From: CAYQQQ01 sp964420125
GTDB lineage: Bacteria > Actinomycetota > Acidimicrobiia > Acidimicrobiales > Microtrichaceae
Assembly (NCBI GenBank): GCA_964420125.1
Contig: CAYQQQ010000005.1
Span: 124,001 to 188,000, forward strand
Reading direction: 5' to 3'
DNA: 64,000 nt
A program made the position numbers and the translations under genes. Shown piece after piece: positions 8,219 through 16,025 of this stretch; within the stretch, counting starts at the first letter, position 1, and each line of letters opens with the position of its first letter. A model generated the notes under the pieces. That model did no database searches. It saw only the letters and a program-made list of their open reading frames with translations, and was not told the DNA's origin.

Positions 8219-9290
8219 GCCCTCCGTCGTGCCGGGCGCGCAGCTGGCCGCAGGCGGCGTCGATGTCGGAGCCGCGGGTGTCGCGGATGGTCACGTTCAC
8301 CCGCGCCTCCCGCAGCCTCTCGGCGAAGGCGTGCACCCGGTTGCGAGACGAGCCGAGCACGGCGTACCCCGGGGTCGGGTTGAGCGGGATCAGGTTCACG
8401 TGAGCTCCCAGCGGTCCCGCCAGCGCGGCCAGCCGGTCGGCGTCGGTGTAGCGGTCGTTCACCCCGGAGATGAGGGCCCACTCGAAGGTGATCCGTCGTC
8501 GGGTGGCGGCCACGTAGTCGGCACAGGCCGCCATCAGCTCGGTGAGGGGGTAGCGGCGGTTGACGGGCACCAGCTCGTCGCGCAGCTCGTCGTGGGCGGC
8601 GTGCAGCGAGACCGCCAGGTTGACCGGCAGATCTGCTGCGGCCAAGCGGCGGATGCCGGGGATCAGACCGACGGTGGAGATGGTGAGGTGACGGGCGCCG
8701 ATGCCCATGTCGTCGTGCAGACGGCGCACGGCGGCCCAGGTGGCGTCGTAGTTGGCCAGCGGTTCCCCCATGCCCATGAACACCACGTTGGACACCCGGC
8801 GCGGGCCGCCGGGATGGTCCGCCGCCTCATGGCGTGCCCGGGCCACCTGCTCCACGATCTCGCCCACGCCCAGCTGGCGCTGGAACCCCGCCTGGCCGGT
8901 GGCGCAGAAGCTGCACGCCATGGCGCACCCGGCCTGGGTCGACACGCACACCGTGGTGCGGGGTCCGCCGACGTCGGTGCCGGGGTAGTGCATGAGCACG
9001 GTCTCCACCGCGGCCCCGTCGCGCAGCCCCCACAGCCACTTCACCGTCGAGCCGTCGTCGGCCGATCGCCGCGCCAGGGGAGCCAGCGCTGCGGGGAGCT
9101 CGACGGCGAGGCGTCGCCTGAGCCGATCCGGCAGGTTCGAGATCCGCTCCAGGGGAGCCGACTGCTCGTACAAGCCATGCCAGAGCTGCTCGACGCGGTA
9201 GGAGGGCTCGTCGGCCATCAGCGTCGCCACCGCGTCCCTGTCGAGGTCGTAGAGGGTGCGAGCGGGCTCGGCGCGGTCGAGCCCGCTCAC
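8199..9290 (-). CDS. rlmN: 23S rRNA (adenine(2503)-C(2))-methyltransferase RlmN
   Basis: A 363-residue radical-SAM enzyme of the expected RlmN length. The cluster motif C-x3-C-x2-C is CAMACSFC (Cys122, 126, 129), seven residues after Cys115, the equivalent of the assisting cysteine. A C-terminal Cys in DIDAACGQL corresponds to the methyl-carrying cysteine. Other RlmN landmarks are VFMGMGEPLANYD and the LIPLNP segment. It methylates A2503 of 23S rRNA and, in studied bacteria, A37 of some tRNAs. It overlaps the upstream mshD-like gene by 4 bp, implying co-transcription and translational coupling. Confidence 0.97.
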   Translation of the reverse strand: MSGLDRAEPARTLYDLDRDAVATLMADEPSYRVEQLWHGLYEQSAPLERISNLPDRLRRRLAVELPAALAPLARRSADDGSTVKWLWGLRDGAAVETVLMHYPGTDVGGPRTTVCVSTQAGCAMACSFCATGQAGFQRQLGVGEIVEQVARARHEAADHPGGPRRVSNVVFMGMGEPLANYDATWAAVRRLHDDMGIGARHLTISTVGLIPGIRRLAAADLPVNLAVSLHAAHDELRDELVPVNRRYPLTELMAACADYVAATRRRITFEWALISGVNDRYTDADRLAALAGPLGAHVNLIPLNPTPGYAVLGSSRNRVHAFAERLREARVNVTIRDTRGSDIDAACGQLRARHDGGLSAPAP

Positions 9291-9925
9291 CGGTAGCCGC
9301 CGCGCCGCTCGTGCAGGTGGAACCCCAGCCGGTCGTACATGGCGCGGGCTGCACCGTTGGCCTCCTCGGTGTAGAGGATGGCGACGCGGAGCCCCCGTTG
9401 GGTGAGGTGCTCGAGGCCGGCCAGCACCAGCGCCGAACCGAGGCCGGCCCCGTGGCGGTGCGGGTGGGCGGCGATGGCGTAGATCTCCCCGAGGTCGGCA
9501 TCCTCCTCCGACGCAGCCGTCAGCTCGTCAGCGGGATGGATGCGGGTCCAGCAGAAGCCGTCGAGGCGACCTTCGGCGCCTTCGTGCACGAGCACGCCCT
9601 CGGGGTCCACCCAGTCCTGGTGGAGCTCGCCGTCGAGGCGAACGCGGTCCCAGCCGCCCTGTTCGGGGTGCCACCAGAAGGCGGCGTTGTTGACCTCGAG
9701 GAAGTCCGTCTCGTCGGCGCCGGGCCGGAAGGTGCGGGTCACGATCCTCGGGGCGGAGGCGGCGATCTCCGGATCCACGGGGAGCGTCCGTCGCAGCTCC
9801 ACCAGGGTGCGCACCCGATGGAGGCCGATGGCAGACATCTGTGCGTCGGTGTCCGGCGCGAGGACCGCCCAGCGCAGCGTGTCGGCGGGAGGGATCTGGG
9901 ACAGCGGAGCTGCGGGGTCGTCCAC
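9287..9925 (-). CDS. mshD: Mycothiol synthase-like GNAT acetyltransferase (shortened MshD)
   Basis: A 212-residue GNAT protein. The C-terminal half matches the catalytic domain of MshD: FLEVNNAAFWWHPEQGGW, then a GFCWTRIHP segment, GEIYAIAAHPHRHGAGLG (acetyl-CoA loop) and a final ANGAARAMYDRLGFH. MshD acetylates Cys-GlcN-Ins in the last step of mycothiol synthesis. Known MshD proteins are about 300 residues with two GNAT domains; here only the tail of the first remains. A TAG stop lies in frame 5 codons upstream of the GTG start, so the domain cannot simply have been missed by start choice. It is co-directional with rlmN (4-bp overlap) and divergent from nth. Confidence 0.7.
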   Translation of the reverse strand: MDDPAAPLSQIPPADTLRWAVLAPDTDAQMSAIGLHRVRTLVELRRTLPVDPEIAASAPRIVTRTFRPGADETDFLEVNNAAFWWHPEQGGWDRVRLDGELHQDWVDPEGVLVHEGAEGRLDGFCWTRIHPADELTAASEEDADLGEIYAIAAHPHRHGAGLGSALVLAGLEHLTQRGLRVAILYTEEANGAARAMYDRLGFHLHERRGGYR

Positions 9926-9934
9926 GACCCCCGG

Positions 9935-9944
9935 AGGCTACCCT
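9935..9944. promoter_or_regulatory. Overlapping divergent -10 boxes between mshD-like gene and nth
   Basis: The 10-mer AGGCTACCCT contains TAGCCT on the minus strand (9940 to 9935) and TACCCT on the plus strand (9939-9944). The starts follow at +10 (GTG 9925) and +9 (GTG 9953). The 27-bp spacer leaves almost no room for leaders on either side. Confidence 0.45.
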
Positions 9945-9952
9945 CCCTGCCC

Positions 9953-10654
9953 GTGGCTTCCCCTCGCGACGGAGCAGCTCGGCCCGATCCACCCGCTGGG
10001 GTCCGACGGCCGCGCAGCGCATCGGGGCGGGCCCGCTGGACGAACGAGCTCCTCGCCGAGGAGTACCCGGATGCCGTGTGCGAGCTCGACTTCACGAGCC
10101 CCTTCGAGCTGCTGTGCGCCACGATCCTGTCGGCACAGTGCACCGATCAGCGGGTCAACATGGTGACCCCGCACCTCTTCGCCCGCTACCCGTCGGCGGC
10201 CGACCTGGCGGTCGCCGACCCCGAGGAGCTGGAGACCATCATCCGCTCCACCGGGTTCTTCCGCTCGAAGGCCCGCAACCTCACCGGGATGGCCGCCGCG
10301 CTCGAAGAGCGCTTCGGCGGCGAGGTCCCGTCCCGGATGTCGGAGCTGGTGACGGTGCCCGGGGTGGGTCGCAAGACCGCCAACGTGGTGCGCAGCGTGG
10401 CCTTCGACCTGCCGGGGCTGCCGGTGGACACCCACGTGCTGCGGTTGTCGCGCCGCCTCGAGCTGACCGAGGAGGTCGACCCGGTGAAGGTGGAGCACGA
10501 GCTCGACGCGCTCGTGCCCGCCGGGGAGCGCGGGACGTTCAGCTTGCGGTTGATCCTGCACGGCCGCCGTGTCTGCGGGGCGCGCCGACCACGTTGCGGT
10601 GACTGCACGCTCGCCTGGTTCTGCCCCTCCTTCGACGCGGCATCGGGCTCCTGA
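9953..10654 (+). CDS. nth: Endonuclease III (DNA glycosylase/AP lyase)
   Basis: A 233-residue base-excision repair enzyme that removes oxidised pyrimidines and cleaves AP sites. The helix-hairpin-helix is VPGVGRKTANVV with catalytic Lys141, followed by VDTHVLRLSRRL with catalytic Asp159. The C-terminal [4Fe-4S] motif C-x6-C-x2-C-x5-C is intact. The N-terminal 28 residues are a basic Arg/Pro-rich extension, common in actinobacterial Nth. The GTG start at 9953 is favoured by a TACCCT box just upstream; the frame remains open further 5', but that region is the mshD-like gene on the other strand. Confidence 0.96.
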   Translation: MASPRDGAARPDPPAGVRRPRSASGRARWTNELLAEEYPDAVCELDFTSPFELLCATILSAQCTDQRVNMVTPHLFARYPSAADLAVADPEELETIIRSTGFFRSKARNLTGMAAALEERFGGEVPSRMSELVTVPGVGRKTANVVRSVAFDLPGLPVDTHVLRLSRRLELTEEVDPVKVEHELDALVPAGERGTFSLRLILHGRRVCGARRPRCGDCTLAWFCPSFDAASGS

Positions 10655-10891
10655 GCGGGGCGTGACTCCGGCACGGAACGTGCACACCGCCAGTTCGCGC
10701 CAGCGCGGAACGTGGCGAAATGACACCTTGGTGCGTCACCGGCAACACTGGCCGTGCAGTTCTCCAGGAAAAGTCACCAAAAGCGAAGCGAAAACCCTCG
10801 ACAGTGGTGGCTGAGTGTGCTGGAGTACCGCTTACCAGGTTCCCGCCACCTGGAAGCAGCGATTCAGGGCTCCCGCCGCCCGAGTCGCGAC

Positions 10892-10917
10892 GACCGGCCG
10901 CCTTCGGGCGGCCGGTC
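10892..10917. terminator. Strong UUCG-loop hairpin, probable bidirectional terminator
   Basis: A perfect 11-bp stem GACCGGCCGCC/GGCGGCCGGTC closed on a TTCG tetraloop in the especially stable C(UUCG)G context. It lies between two convergent genes. There is no long T tract on either side (CACTTT follows on the plus strand), so it may be a Rho-assisted terminator, an RNA stabiliser or the 3' end of a small RNA. Confidence 0.6.
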
Positions 10918-11061
10918 CACTTTCCGGCCCGGACGCGCCGGGCACCGCGGTTTGCCCGGGCCGCCGCCGCGTCCCCCGGCCGGTTCTGCGTGCCTTCAGG
11001 TCACCGCTGCAGGCACGACGAGGCCCATGTGCTGTGCTCCGCCTTCAGAGGCCATCCGAAG

Positions 11062-11108
11062 GCAGCCAGCACCGCAGCCAGCCAGCACCGCAGCCAGCCA
11101 GCACCGCA
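11062..11108. repeat. Short tandem repeat, 16-bp unit GCAGCCAGCCAGCACC
   Basis: Two full units plus a shortened 12-bp first copy (GCAGCCAGCACC) and a trailing GCACC. It ends about 25 bp from the stop of the minus-strand gene at 11136. It has no spacers and is not CRISPR-like. Probably a slippage-prone intergenic repeat. Confidence 0.7.
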
Positions 11109-11135
11109 CCAGGTCCTGTGTGAGCGCGGGCTCCA

Positions 11136-11354
11136 TCACTGCTCCAGCGTCGACACGGCGGCCAGCGTGCGGTGCAGGCGCCGGTTGGCCGAGCGCAGGT
11201 GCCGCTCGATCTCGTAGAGGTCGCCGAGCAGGTCGTCGTGCTCGCCGCCCTTCACCGACGCGGCCGCCGAGTCGATCCGTTCGATCATCTGGTCGAGGGT
11301 GGACGACAACGAGGCGAGATCGGCGTGCAGGCCCATGGGTTCGGGTTCTACCAC
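11136..11354 (-). CDS. Small helical (coiled-coil-like) hypothetical protein
   Basis: A 72-residue protein, almost entirely predicted alpha-helical with heptad-like spacing of Leu/Ile (LASLSSTLDQMIERIDSAA, then LLGDLYEIERHLRSANRRL). Acidic in the first half and basic in the second, with no Cys and no membrane segment. I recognise no family. Either GTG 11354 or the internal ATG seven codons on could be the start. It is divergent from hisD, whose promoter lies about 160 bp away. Amphipathic helices without low-complexity bias support it as a real gene. Confidence 0.65.
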   Translation of the reverse strand: MVEPEPMGLHADLASLSSTLDQMIERIDSAAASVKGGEHDDLLGDLYEIERHLRSANRRLHRTLAAVSTLEQ

Positions 11355-11403
11355 CGCAACGGAGCGCGAGCGGACAGGGAACGTCTCCTACGACCGATCT
11401 CTC

Positions 11404-11428
11404 GTTTCGCAGCCTGCGCCTGCGAAAC
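11404..11428. repeat. Inverted repeat upstream of hisD (9-bp stem)
   Basis: GTTTCGCAG/CTGCGAAAC with a 7-nt loop. It lies in the 169-bp space between the divergent small gene and hisD, about 85 bp upstream of the hisD -10 box. An operator or the end of an upstream RNA are both possible. Confidence 0.6.
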
Positions 11429-11443
11429 ACCCCGGCTCTCACA

Positions 11444-11477
11444 TGAGGAGGCTTCGCCTCTCGGCGCAGCCTCCTCA
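11444..11477. terminator. Inverted repeat upstream of hisD (10-bp stem), terminator-like
   Basis: TGAGGAGGCT/AGCCTCCTCA encloses 14 nt, and a competing 5-bp hairpin GAGGC-TTC-GCCTC (11448-11460) overlaps its left arm. Two mutually exclusive folds suggest an attenuator, but there is no T tract, and the best hisD promoter (11512-11517) is downstream of it. Operator or terminator of an upstream transcript remain alternatives. Confidence 0.4.
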
Positions 11478-11511
11478 GCCAACCCGTTCGCCGCGTCGCC
11501 GCGGCGCTCGG

Positions 11512-11517
11512 TACCGT
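11512..11517 (+). promoter_or_regulatory. -10 box (TACCGT) of the his operon, leaderless type
   Basis: TACCGT followed by 6 bases and the hisD GTG at 11524. Supports a leaderless his mRNA starting at or next to the GTG; no convincing -35 hexamer is seen. Confidence 0.5.
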
Positions 11518-11523
11518 GGCCCG

Positions 11524-12834
11524 GTGCTGCACCGCCTCGACCTGCGTGGCCTCGACGACCCCACCGCCGCGCTGCCCCGCCCCGACGTCGACGGGGAGCG
11601 TCCCGTGGAGGCAGTGCGGGAGATCCTCGCGGAGGTCCGCCAGCGGGGCGACGAGGCGCTGAGGGAGCTCACCGAACGCCACGACGGCGTGCGCCTCGAC
11701 CAGCTGCGTGTGTCGGCCGAGGAGATCCAGACGGCCTACGACGACTGCGACCCCGACGTGGTGCGAGCTCTCGAGAACGCCCGGGACCGCATCGCCGAGC
11801 ACCATCGCCGCCAGCTCCGGGCTCCCGTCGAGCACGACGTCGACGGCGTGCGGGTGCGGTCGTCCTCGGTGCCCGTCGGAGCGGCGGGGTGCTACGTGCC
11901 GGGCGGCCGCGCCGCCTACCCCTCGACGCTGCTGATGACCGCGGTGCCCGCCGCGGTGGCAGGGGTGGGCCGCGTGGTGGTGTGCGTGCCCCCTGATCGC
12001 TCCACCGGCCGCCCACCCGAGGTCACCCTGGCTGCTGCTGCAGTGGCCGGGGTCGACGAGGTGTACGCCGTGGGTGGCGCCCAGGCCATCGGTGCCATGG
12101 CCTACGGCACCCAGAGCATCGCCCCGGTGGACGTGATCTGCGGTCCCGGCAACCTCTACGTGGCGGTGGCCAAGCAGGAGGTGGCCGGAACCGTGGGGAT
12201 CGCCGCGGCCTTCGCCGGGCCGTCGGAGGTGGTGGTCATCGCGGATGGGAGCGTGCCACCGGAGCTGGCCGCCCTGGACGTGATGCTGCAGGCCGAGCAC
12301 GGCCCCGACGGCCTCGCCTGGCTGGTGACCTGGGAGGAGGCCACCGCCGACGCAGTCACCGAGGCGGTGCGGCGGCTCACCGAGGCGTCCCCCCGGCGGT
12401 CGGAGATCGCCGGCACCCTGGAGCGCTCCGGGTACTGCGTGCTCGTCGACTCTCCCGAGGCAGCACTCGCCGTGTCCGATGCGGTGGCACCCGAACACCT
12501 CGAGCTGCTCTGCGAGGGGGCGGAGGGCCTGGCAGCGCGCGTGCGCAACGCCGGTGCCACCTTCTGCGGCGCCTGGTCCCCGGCGTCGATCGGCGACTAC
12601 CTCGCCGGACCCAGCCACGTGCTGCCCACCCACGGCAGTGCACGCTTCGCCTCCGCACTCACCGTGGACGACTTCTGCCGGCACCACCACGTGATCACCG
12701 TCGCCCCGGAGGGACTGGCGGCGCTGGGCCCGGACGCAGCCGCCCTGGCGGAAGCGGAGGGACTGCCCACCCACGCAGCGTCGGTCAGAGCTCGACTGGC
12801 CATGCTGACCGGGGGCACGGAGCGGGCGACGTGA
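11524..12834 (+). CDS. hisD: Histidinol dehydrogenase
   Basis: A 436-residue enzyme (usual length about 430) performing the last two NAD-dependent oxidations, L-histidinol to L-histidine. Landmarks include GCYVPGGRAAYPSTLLMTAVPA, the GGAQAIGAMAYGT segment, VDVICGPGNLYV, the Zn-ligand region LQAEHG and the C-terminal LPTHGSARFASALTVDDF. The start is GTG 11524: typical HisD begins just before this point (LHRLDLRG), and a TACCGT -10 box sits 6 bases upstream. A longer in-frame reading back to 11299 is Arg/Ser-rich and crosses the divergent promoter region. First gene of hisDCBHAF. Confidence 0.97.
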   Translation: MLHRLDLRGLDDPTAALPRPDVDGERPVEAVREILAEVRQRGDEALRELTERHDGVRLDQLRVSAEEIQTAYDDCDPDVVRALENARDRIAEHHRRQLRAPVEHDVDGVRVRSSSVPVGAAGCYVPGGRAAYPSTLLMTAVPAAVAGVGRVVVCVPPDRSTGRPPEVTLAAAAVAGVDEVYAVGGAQAIGAMAYGTQSIAPVDVICGPGNLYVAVAKQEVAGTVGIAAAFAGPSEVVVIADGSVPPELAALDVMLQAEHGPDGLAWLVTWEEATADAVTEAVRRLTEASPRRSEIAGTLERSGYCVLVDSPEAALAVSDAVAPEHLELLCEGAEGLAARVRNAGATFCGAWSPASIGDYLAGPSHVLPTHGSARFASALTVDDFCRHHHVITVAPEGLAALGPDAAALAEAEGLPTHAASVRARLAMLTGGTERAT

Positions 12835-12847
12835 TGGGGGTGCGATC

Positions 12848-13945
12848 GTGAGCCGCCCGTCGGTGCGCGACGGGGTCGCGCTGATCCCCGGGTACCACTC
12901 GCCCCAGCTCGACGTGGCGGTGCGGCTCAACACCAACGAGGCGCCCGAGCCCCCTCCGGCGGCGTTCGTGGAGGAGCTGGGGGAGGCGCTCGGCGAGCTC
13001 CGCTGGAACCGCTACCCCGATCGCTCCGCGTCCGGGCTGCGCACGGCGATCGCCTCGCTGGAGTCGGTCGAGGTGCCGGGTGGGCTGGGCGCAGGACAGG
13101 TGTTCGCCGCCAACGGCTCCAACGAGGTGCTGCAGACCGTGTGCCTCACCTACGGTGGCGCCGGACGCCGGGTCGCCACCTTCGAGCCCACGTATGCGCT
13201 GCACTCCCACATCGCGGCGATCTGCGGCAGCGAGGTGGTCGTGGGCGAGAGGGATGCCGACTTCGAGCTGGACCTCTCCGAGGTGGAGCGGGTCGTGCTC
13301 GGGCAGCGACCCGCGATCACCTTCCTGTGCTCGCCCAACAACCCGACGGGTGGGGTGCTCGAGCCCGCCACGGTGTCGGCGGCGCTGGAGATGGTCGAGT
13401 CGGTGGACGGCCTTCTGGTCCTCGACGAGGCCTACGGGCAGTTCGCCCCGCACAGCGCGCTGTCGCTCGTGGGCGAGGAGCGCAACCTGGTGGTGACCCG
13501 CACCTTCTCCAAGACCTGGTCGGCCGCGGCCCTGCGGCTGGGGTACCTGATCGGTCCCACCTGGGCGGTGGCCGAGCTGGAGAAGGTGGTGCTGCCGTAC
13601 CACCTCGATGCGGTGACGCAGGTGGCGGGTACCCTGGCGCTGCGCTACCGCGATGAGATGGTGGCCAGGGTGGCGCACCTCGTGGAGGAGCGGGGCAGGG
13701 TCGCCGCAGCGCTGGGCGAGATGGGTGTCACGCAGTGGCCCAGCGGCGCCAACTTCATCCTGTTCCGGGCGGACGGCTCCGCCGGCTCGGAGGTGTGGCA
13801 GTCGCTGGTCGAGCGAGGCGTGCTCGTGCGGGACTGCTCCGGCTGGCCCCGGCTCACCGACTGCCTGCGGGTCACCCTGGGAACCCCGGCGGAGAACGAT
13901 GCCTTCCTGGCCGCGCTGGTCGACGTGCTGGCCATGAGGCGGTGA
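12848..13945 (+). CDS. hisC: Histidinol-phosphate aminotransferase
   Basis: A 365-residue fold-type I PLP enzyme converting imidazole-acetol phosphate and glutamate to histidinol phosphate. It opens with the HisC-typical VRLNTNEAPEPPP; the PLP lysine is Lys222 in TRTFSKTW, with the substrate loop SPNNPTGG near residue 160 and LDEAYGQF near 195. GTG start 13 bp after hisD. Specificity for histidinol phosphate rather than aromatic amino acids is inferred from the operon position. Confidence 0.95.
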   Translation: MSRPSVRDGVALIPGYHSPQLDVAVRLNTNEAPEPPPAAFVEELGEALGELRWNRYPDRSASGLRTAIASLESVEVPGGLGAGQVFAANGSNEVLQTVCLTYGGAGRRVATFEPTYALHSHIAAICGSEVVVGERDADFELDLSEVERVVLGQRPAITFLCSPNNPTGGVLEPATVSAALEMVESVDGLLVLDEAYGQFAPHSALSLVGEERNLVVTRTFSKTWSAAALRLGYLIGPTWAVAELEKVVLPYHLDAVTQVAGTLALRYRDEMVARVAHLVEERGRVAAALGEMGVTQWPSGANFILFRADGSAGSEVWQSLVERGVLVRDCSGWPRLTDCLRVTLGTPAENDAFLAALVDVLAMRR

Positions 13946-13994
13946 GCAGGGTGGTGGGGACCCCGAAGGTGGGGAACCTGGAGGTGGGCGTGCG

Positions 13995-14609
13995 ATGCTG
14001 GTGGACGTGAGCACCCCAGCCCCTCGTAGCGCGTCGGGATCGAGGACCACGGCGGAGACCGAGATCACCGTCGCGCTGGTCGTCGACGGCGACGGCTCCA
14101 CCGACTGCACCACCGGCCTTCCCTTCTTCGACCACATGCTCGACCAGCTCGGTCGCCACGCCGGGATGTACCTCACCGTGTTCGCCAAGGGCGACGTGGA
14201 GATCGACGCCCACCACACGGTGGAGGACACGGGCATCCTGCTGGGGGAGGTCCTGGCCGACGCCCTCGGCGACAAGCGGGGCGTCCGTCGGTTCGCGTCC
14301 GTGCGGGTGCCGCTCGACGAGGCGGTGGTGGAGTGCGTGCTCGACCTGTCCGGTCGCCCCTTCCTGCACTACGGCATCGACCCACCCGGGGTGAAGATCC
14401 TCGGCGATCCGCCCTTCGACCCCCAGCTGATGGAGGAGTTCTGGCGGGCGTTCTCCGGGGCGGCCGGCCTCACGCTGCACCTCAGCCTGGTGCGAGGGCG
14501 GAACACCCACCACATCGTGGAGGCCTCGGTGAAGGCGGTTGCCCGGGCCCTGCGAGACGCCGTGAAGGTCGAGGGAGTGGCCATCCCCTCCACCAAGGGC
14601 GTGCTGTGA
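13995..14609 (+). CDS. hisB: Imidazoleglycerol-phosphate dehydratase
   Basis: A 204-residue monofunctional HisB without the N-terminal phosphatase domain of enteric bacteria. Duplicated metal-binding motifs are visible: GLPFFDHMLDQLGRHAG, DAHHTVEDTGI, and the second pair in RNTHHIVEASVKAVARAL. It dehydrates IGP to imidazole-acetol phosphate with Mn2+. It may start at ATG 13995 or at GTG 14007. The 49-bp gap after hisC is the longest within the operon; no promoter is evident in it. Confidence 0.97.
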   Translation: MLVDVSTPAPRSASGSRTTAETEITVALVVDGDGSTDCTTGLPFFDHMLDQLGRHAGMYLTVFAKGDVEIDAHHTVEDTGILLGEVLADALGDKRGVRRFASVRVPLDEAVVECVLDLSGRPFLHYGIDPPGVKILGDPPFDPQLMEEFWRAFSGAAGLTLHLSLVRGRNTHHIVEASVKAVARALRDAVKVEGVAIPSTKGVL

Positions 14610-14619
14610 GGACGCCGAG

Positions 14620-15264
14620 GTGAGCGAGGCGGATCCTGCGCGCCCGCGACTGGCGGTGCTCGACTACGGCATCGGCAACCTGCGTTCGGCGGAGAAGGCC
14701 TTCCAACACGTCGGCGCTGATGCCGTGCTGACCGCTGATCCGGCCGAGGTGGCCGCCGCCGACGCGGTGGTGCTGCCCGGGGTGGGCGCGTTCGGGCGGT
14801 GTCGGGAGGCGCTGCACGACACGGGCCTCGACGAGGTGGCCCTCGAAGCCGTGGCCTCGGGGCGGCCGTTCCTGGGCATCTGCGTCGGCATGCAGCTGCT
14901 CTACGACGCATCCGAGGAGACACCCGGGGTGACCGGGCTCGGTGTGCTGCCCGGGACGGTCGAGCGTCTCCCCGGCGGGGTGAAGCACCCGCAGATGCAG
15001 TGGAACCGCGTCGACCTGCGTGCCGACACGCCGCTGTTCGACGGGTTGGGTGAGCACCCGTGGATGTACTTCGTGCACTCCTTCGCGCCGGAGCTCACCG
15101 CGGACGCCATCGCCACCTGCGAGTACGGGGGGACGGTCACCGCGGCGGCCCAACGGGAGAACGTGTTCGCCACCCAGTTCCACCCCGAGAAGTCCGGGAC
15201 CTCCGGACTGCGGCTGCTCGGCAACTTCGTGGCGCTGGCCGCCGCGGCCCCGGTGGAGCGATGA
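14620..15264 (+). CDS. hisH: Imidazole glycerol phosphate synthase, glutamine amidotransferase subunit
   Basis: A 214-residue class I glutamine amidotransferase. The nucleophile elbow is GICVGMQLLYD (Cys near residue 87) and the His/Glu pair is in TQFHPEKS; the N-terminal LDYGIGNL is diagnostic of HisH. It hydrolyses glutamine and channels ammonia to HisF. GTG start 10 bp after hisB; its stop overlaps hisA in ATGA. Confidence 0.96.
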   Translation: MSEADPARPRLAVLDYGIGNLRSAEKAFQHVGADAVLTADPAEVAAADAVVLPGVGAFGRCREALHDTGLDEVALEAVASGRPFLGICVGMQLLYDASEETPGVTGLGVLPGTVERLPGGVKHPQMQWNRVDLRADTPLFDGLGEHPWMYFVHSFAPELTADAIATCEYGGTVTAAAQRENVFATQFHPEKSGTSGLRLLGNFVALAAAAPVER

Positions 15265-16025
15265 CCGGTCCCGCCGGCACCGGTGACGCCGTGCAGCTCT
15301 TCCCGGCCATCGACCTCCTGGGCGGGCGCTGCGTGCGCCTCTACCAGGGGGACTACGCACGCACCACCGTCTACGGGGACGACCCGGTGGCCCAGGCCCG
15401 GGCGTTCGAGGCGGAGGGGGCTCCGTGGATCCACGTGGTGGACCTCGATGCCGCCCGCAGCGGCGAGCCGGTGAACCGGCCGGTGATCGCCCGGATCACC
15501 GCCGCGGTGTCGGTTCCGGTGCAGACCGGTGGCGGTGTGCGCGACGAGGGCGCGGCCGGGGCGCTCTTCGACGCCGGTGTGGCCAGGGTGGTGGTGGGGA
15601 CGGCGGCGCTGGAGGACCCGGGGTTCGTCCGTCGTCTGGCCGCCCGTCGACCGGTGGCGGTGGGCCTGGACGCCCGCGGACGGGAGGTGGCGGTGCGCGG
15701 CTGGCTGGAGGGGTCTGGTCGAGACCTGCTGGACCTCGTGAGCGCCTTCGAGGACGCCGGGGTGGCGGCGCTGGTGGTCACCGAGATCGGCCGCGACGGC
15801 ACGTTGGAGGGTCCCGATGTGGCCGGCCTCGCCGAGGTGCTGACCGCCACCGAGGTCCCGGTGGTGGCCTCGGGAGGGGTGGGGTCGTTGGACGACCTGA
15901 GGACGTTGGCTGCGCTGCACGTCGGTGGCCGTCGTCTGGATGGGGTGATCGTGGGGCGCGCCATCTACGACGGCGCCTTCACGGTCGCCGATGGCGTCAC
16001 CGCCCTGGCGGAGGTGCCGGGGTGA
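15261..16025 (+). CDS. hisA: ProFAR isomerase HisA (possibly PriA-type)
   Basis: A 254-residue (beta/alpha)8 barrel. It has the expected FPAIDLLGGRCVRLYQGDY opening with the catalytic Asp, the TGGGVRDE phosphate loop, the second Asp in VTEIGRDGTLEGPD and the VVASGGVGSLDDL phosphate site. In many actinobacteria the enzyme is bifunctional PriA, also serving as TrpF; sequence inspection alone does not settle that here. The ATG overlaps the hisH stop. Confidence 0.93.
   Translation: MTGPAGTGDAVQLFPAIDLLGGRCVRLYQGDYARTTVYGDDPVAQARAFEAEGAPWIHVVDLDAARSGEPVNRPVIARITAAVSVPVQTGGGVRDEGAAGALFDAGVARVVVGTAALEDPGFVRRLAARRPVAVGLDARGREVAVRGWLEGSGRDLLDLVSAFEDAGVAALVVTEIGRDGTLEGPDVAGLAEVLTATEVPVVASGGVGSLDDLRTLAALHVGGRRLDGVIVGRAIYDGAFTVADGVTALAEVPG

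Larger units (their letters stand above)
10655..11135. other. 481-bp noncoding region between convergent genes
   Basis: No open frame here looks like protein. Contents: a purine-rich, unusually AT-rich block near 10760-10795; a 6-bp-arm hairpin CCAGGT/ACCTGG near 10839-10857; a strong UUCG hairpin at 10892-10917; and a 16-bp tandem repeat at 11062-11108. Because both flanking genes end here (nth from the left, the small helical protein from the right), any transcript from inside would be independent, so a small RNA is possible but unproven. Confidence 0.5.

Noticed and set aside
9287..9952. Frameshifted full-length mshD
   Set aside because: Only 27 bp separate this gene from the divergent nth, so there is no room for a lost upstream domain in another frame.
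10830..10865. Resemblance to SRP RNA (ACCAGGTTC...GGAAGCAGCG)
   Set aside because: The conserved apical loop (CCGGAAGG-type) is not present in the right place, and the bases pair instead as a simple CCAGGT/ACCTGG hairpin.
11062..11108. CRISPR-like array
   Set aside because: Direct tandem repeats with no spacers, short unit, no cas genes in the window.
11299..11523. N-terminal extension of hisD
   Set aside because: The extra 75 codons are Arg/Ser-rich, unlike HisD, overlap the divergent small gene and contain the inverted repeats; the TACCGT box supports GTG 11524.
11355..11523. T-box or His leader-peptide attenuator for the his operon
   Set aside because: No T-box core sequence and no run of His codons in any short frame; the likely transcription start is downstream of the hairpins.
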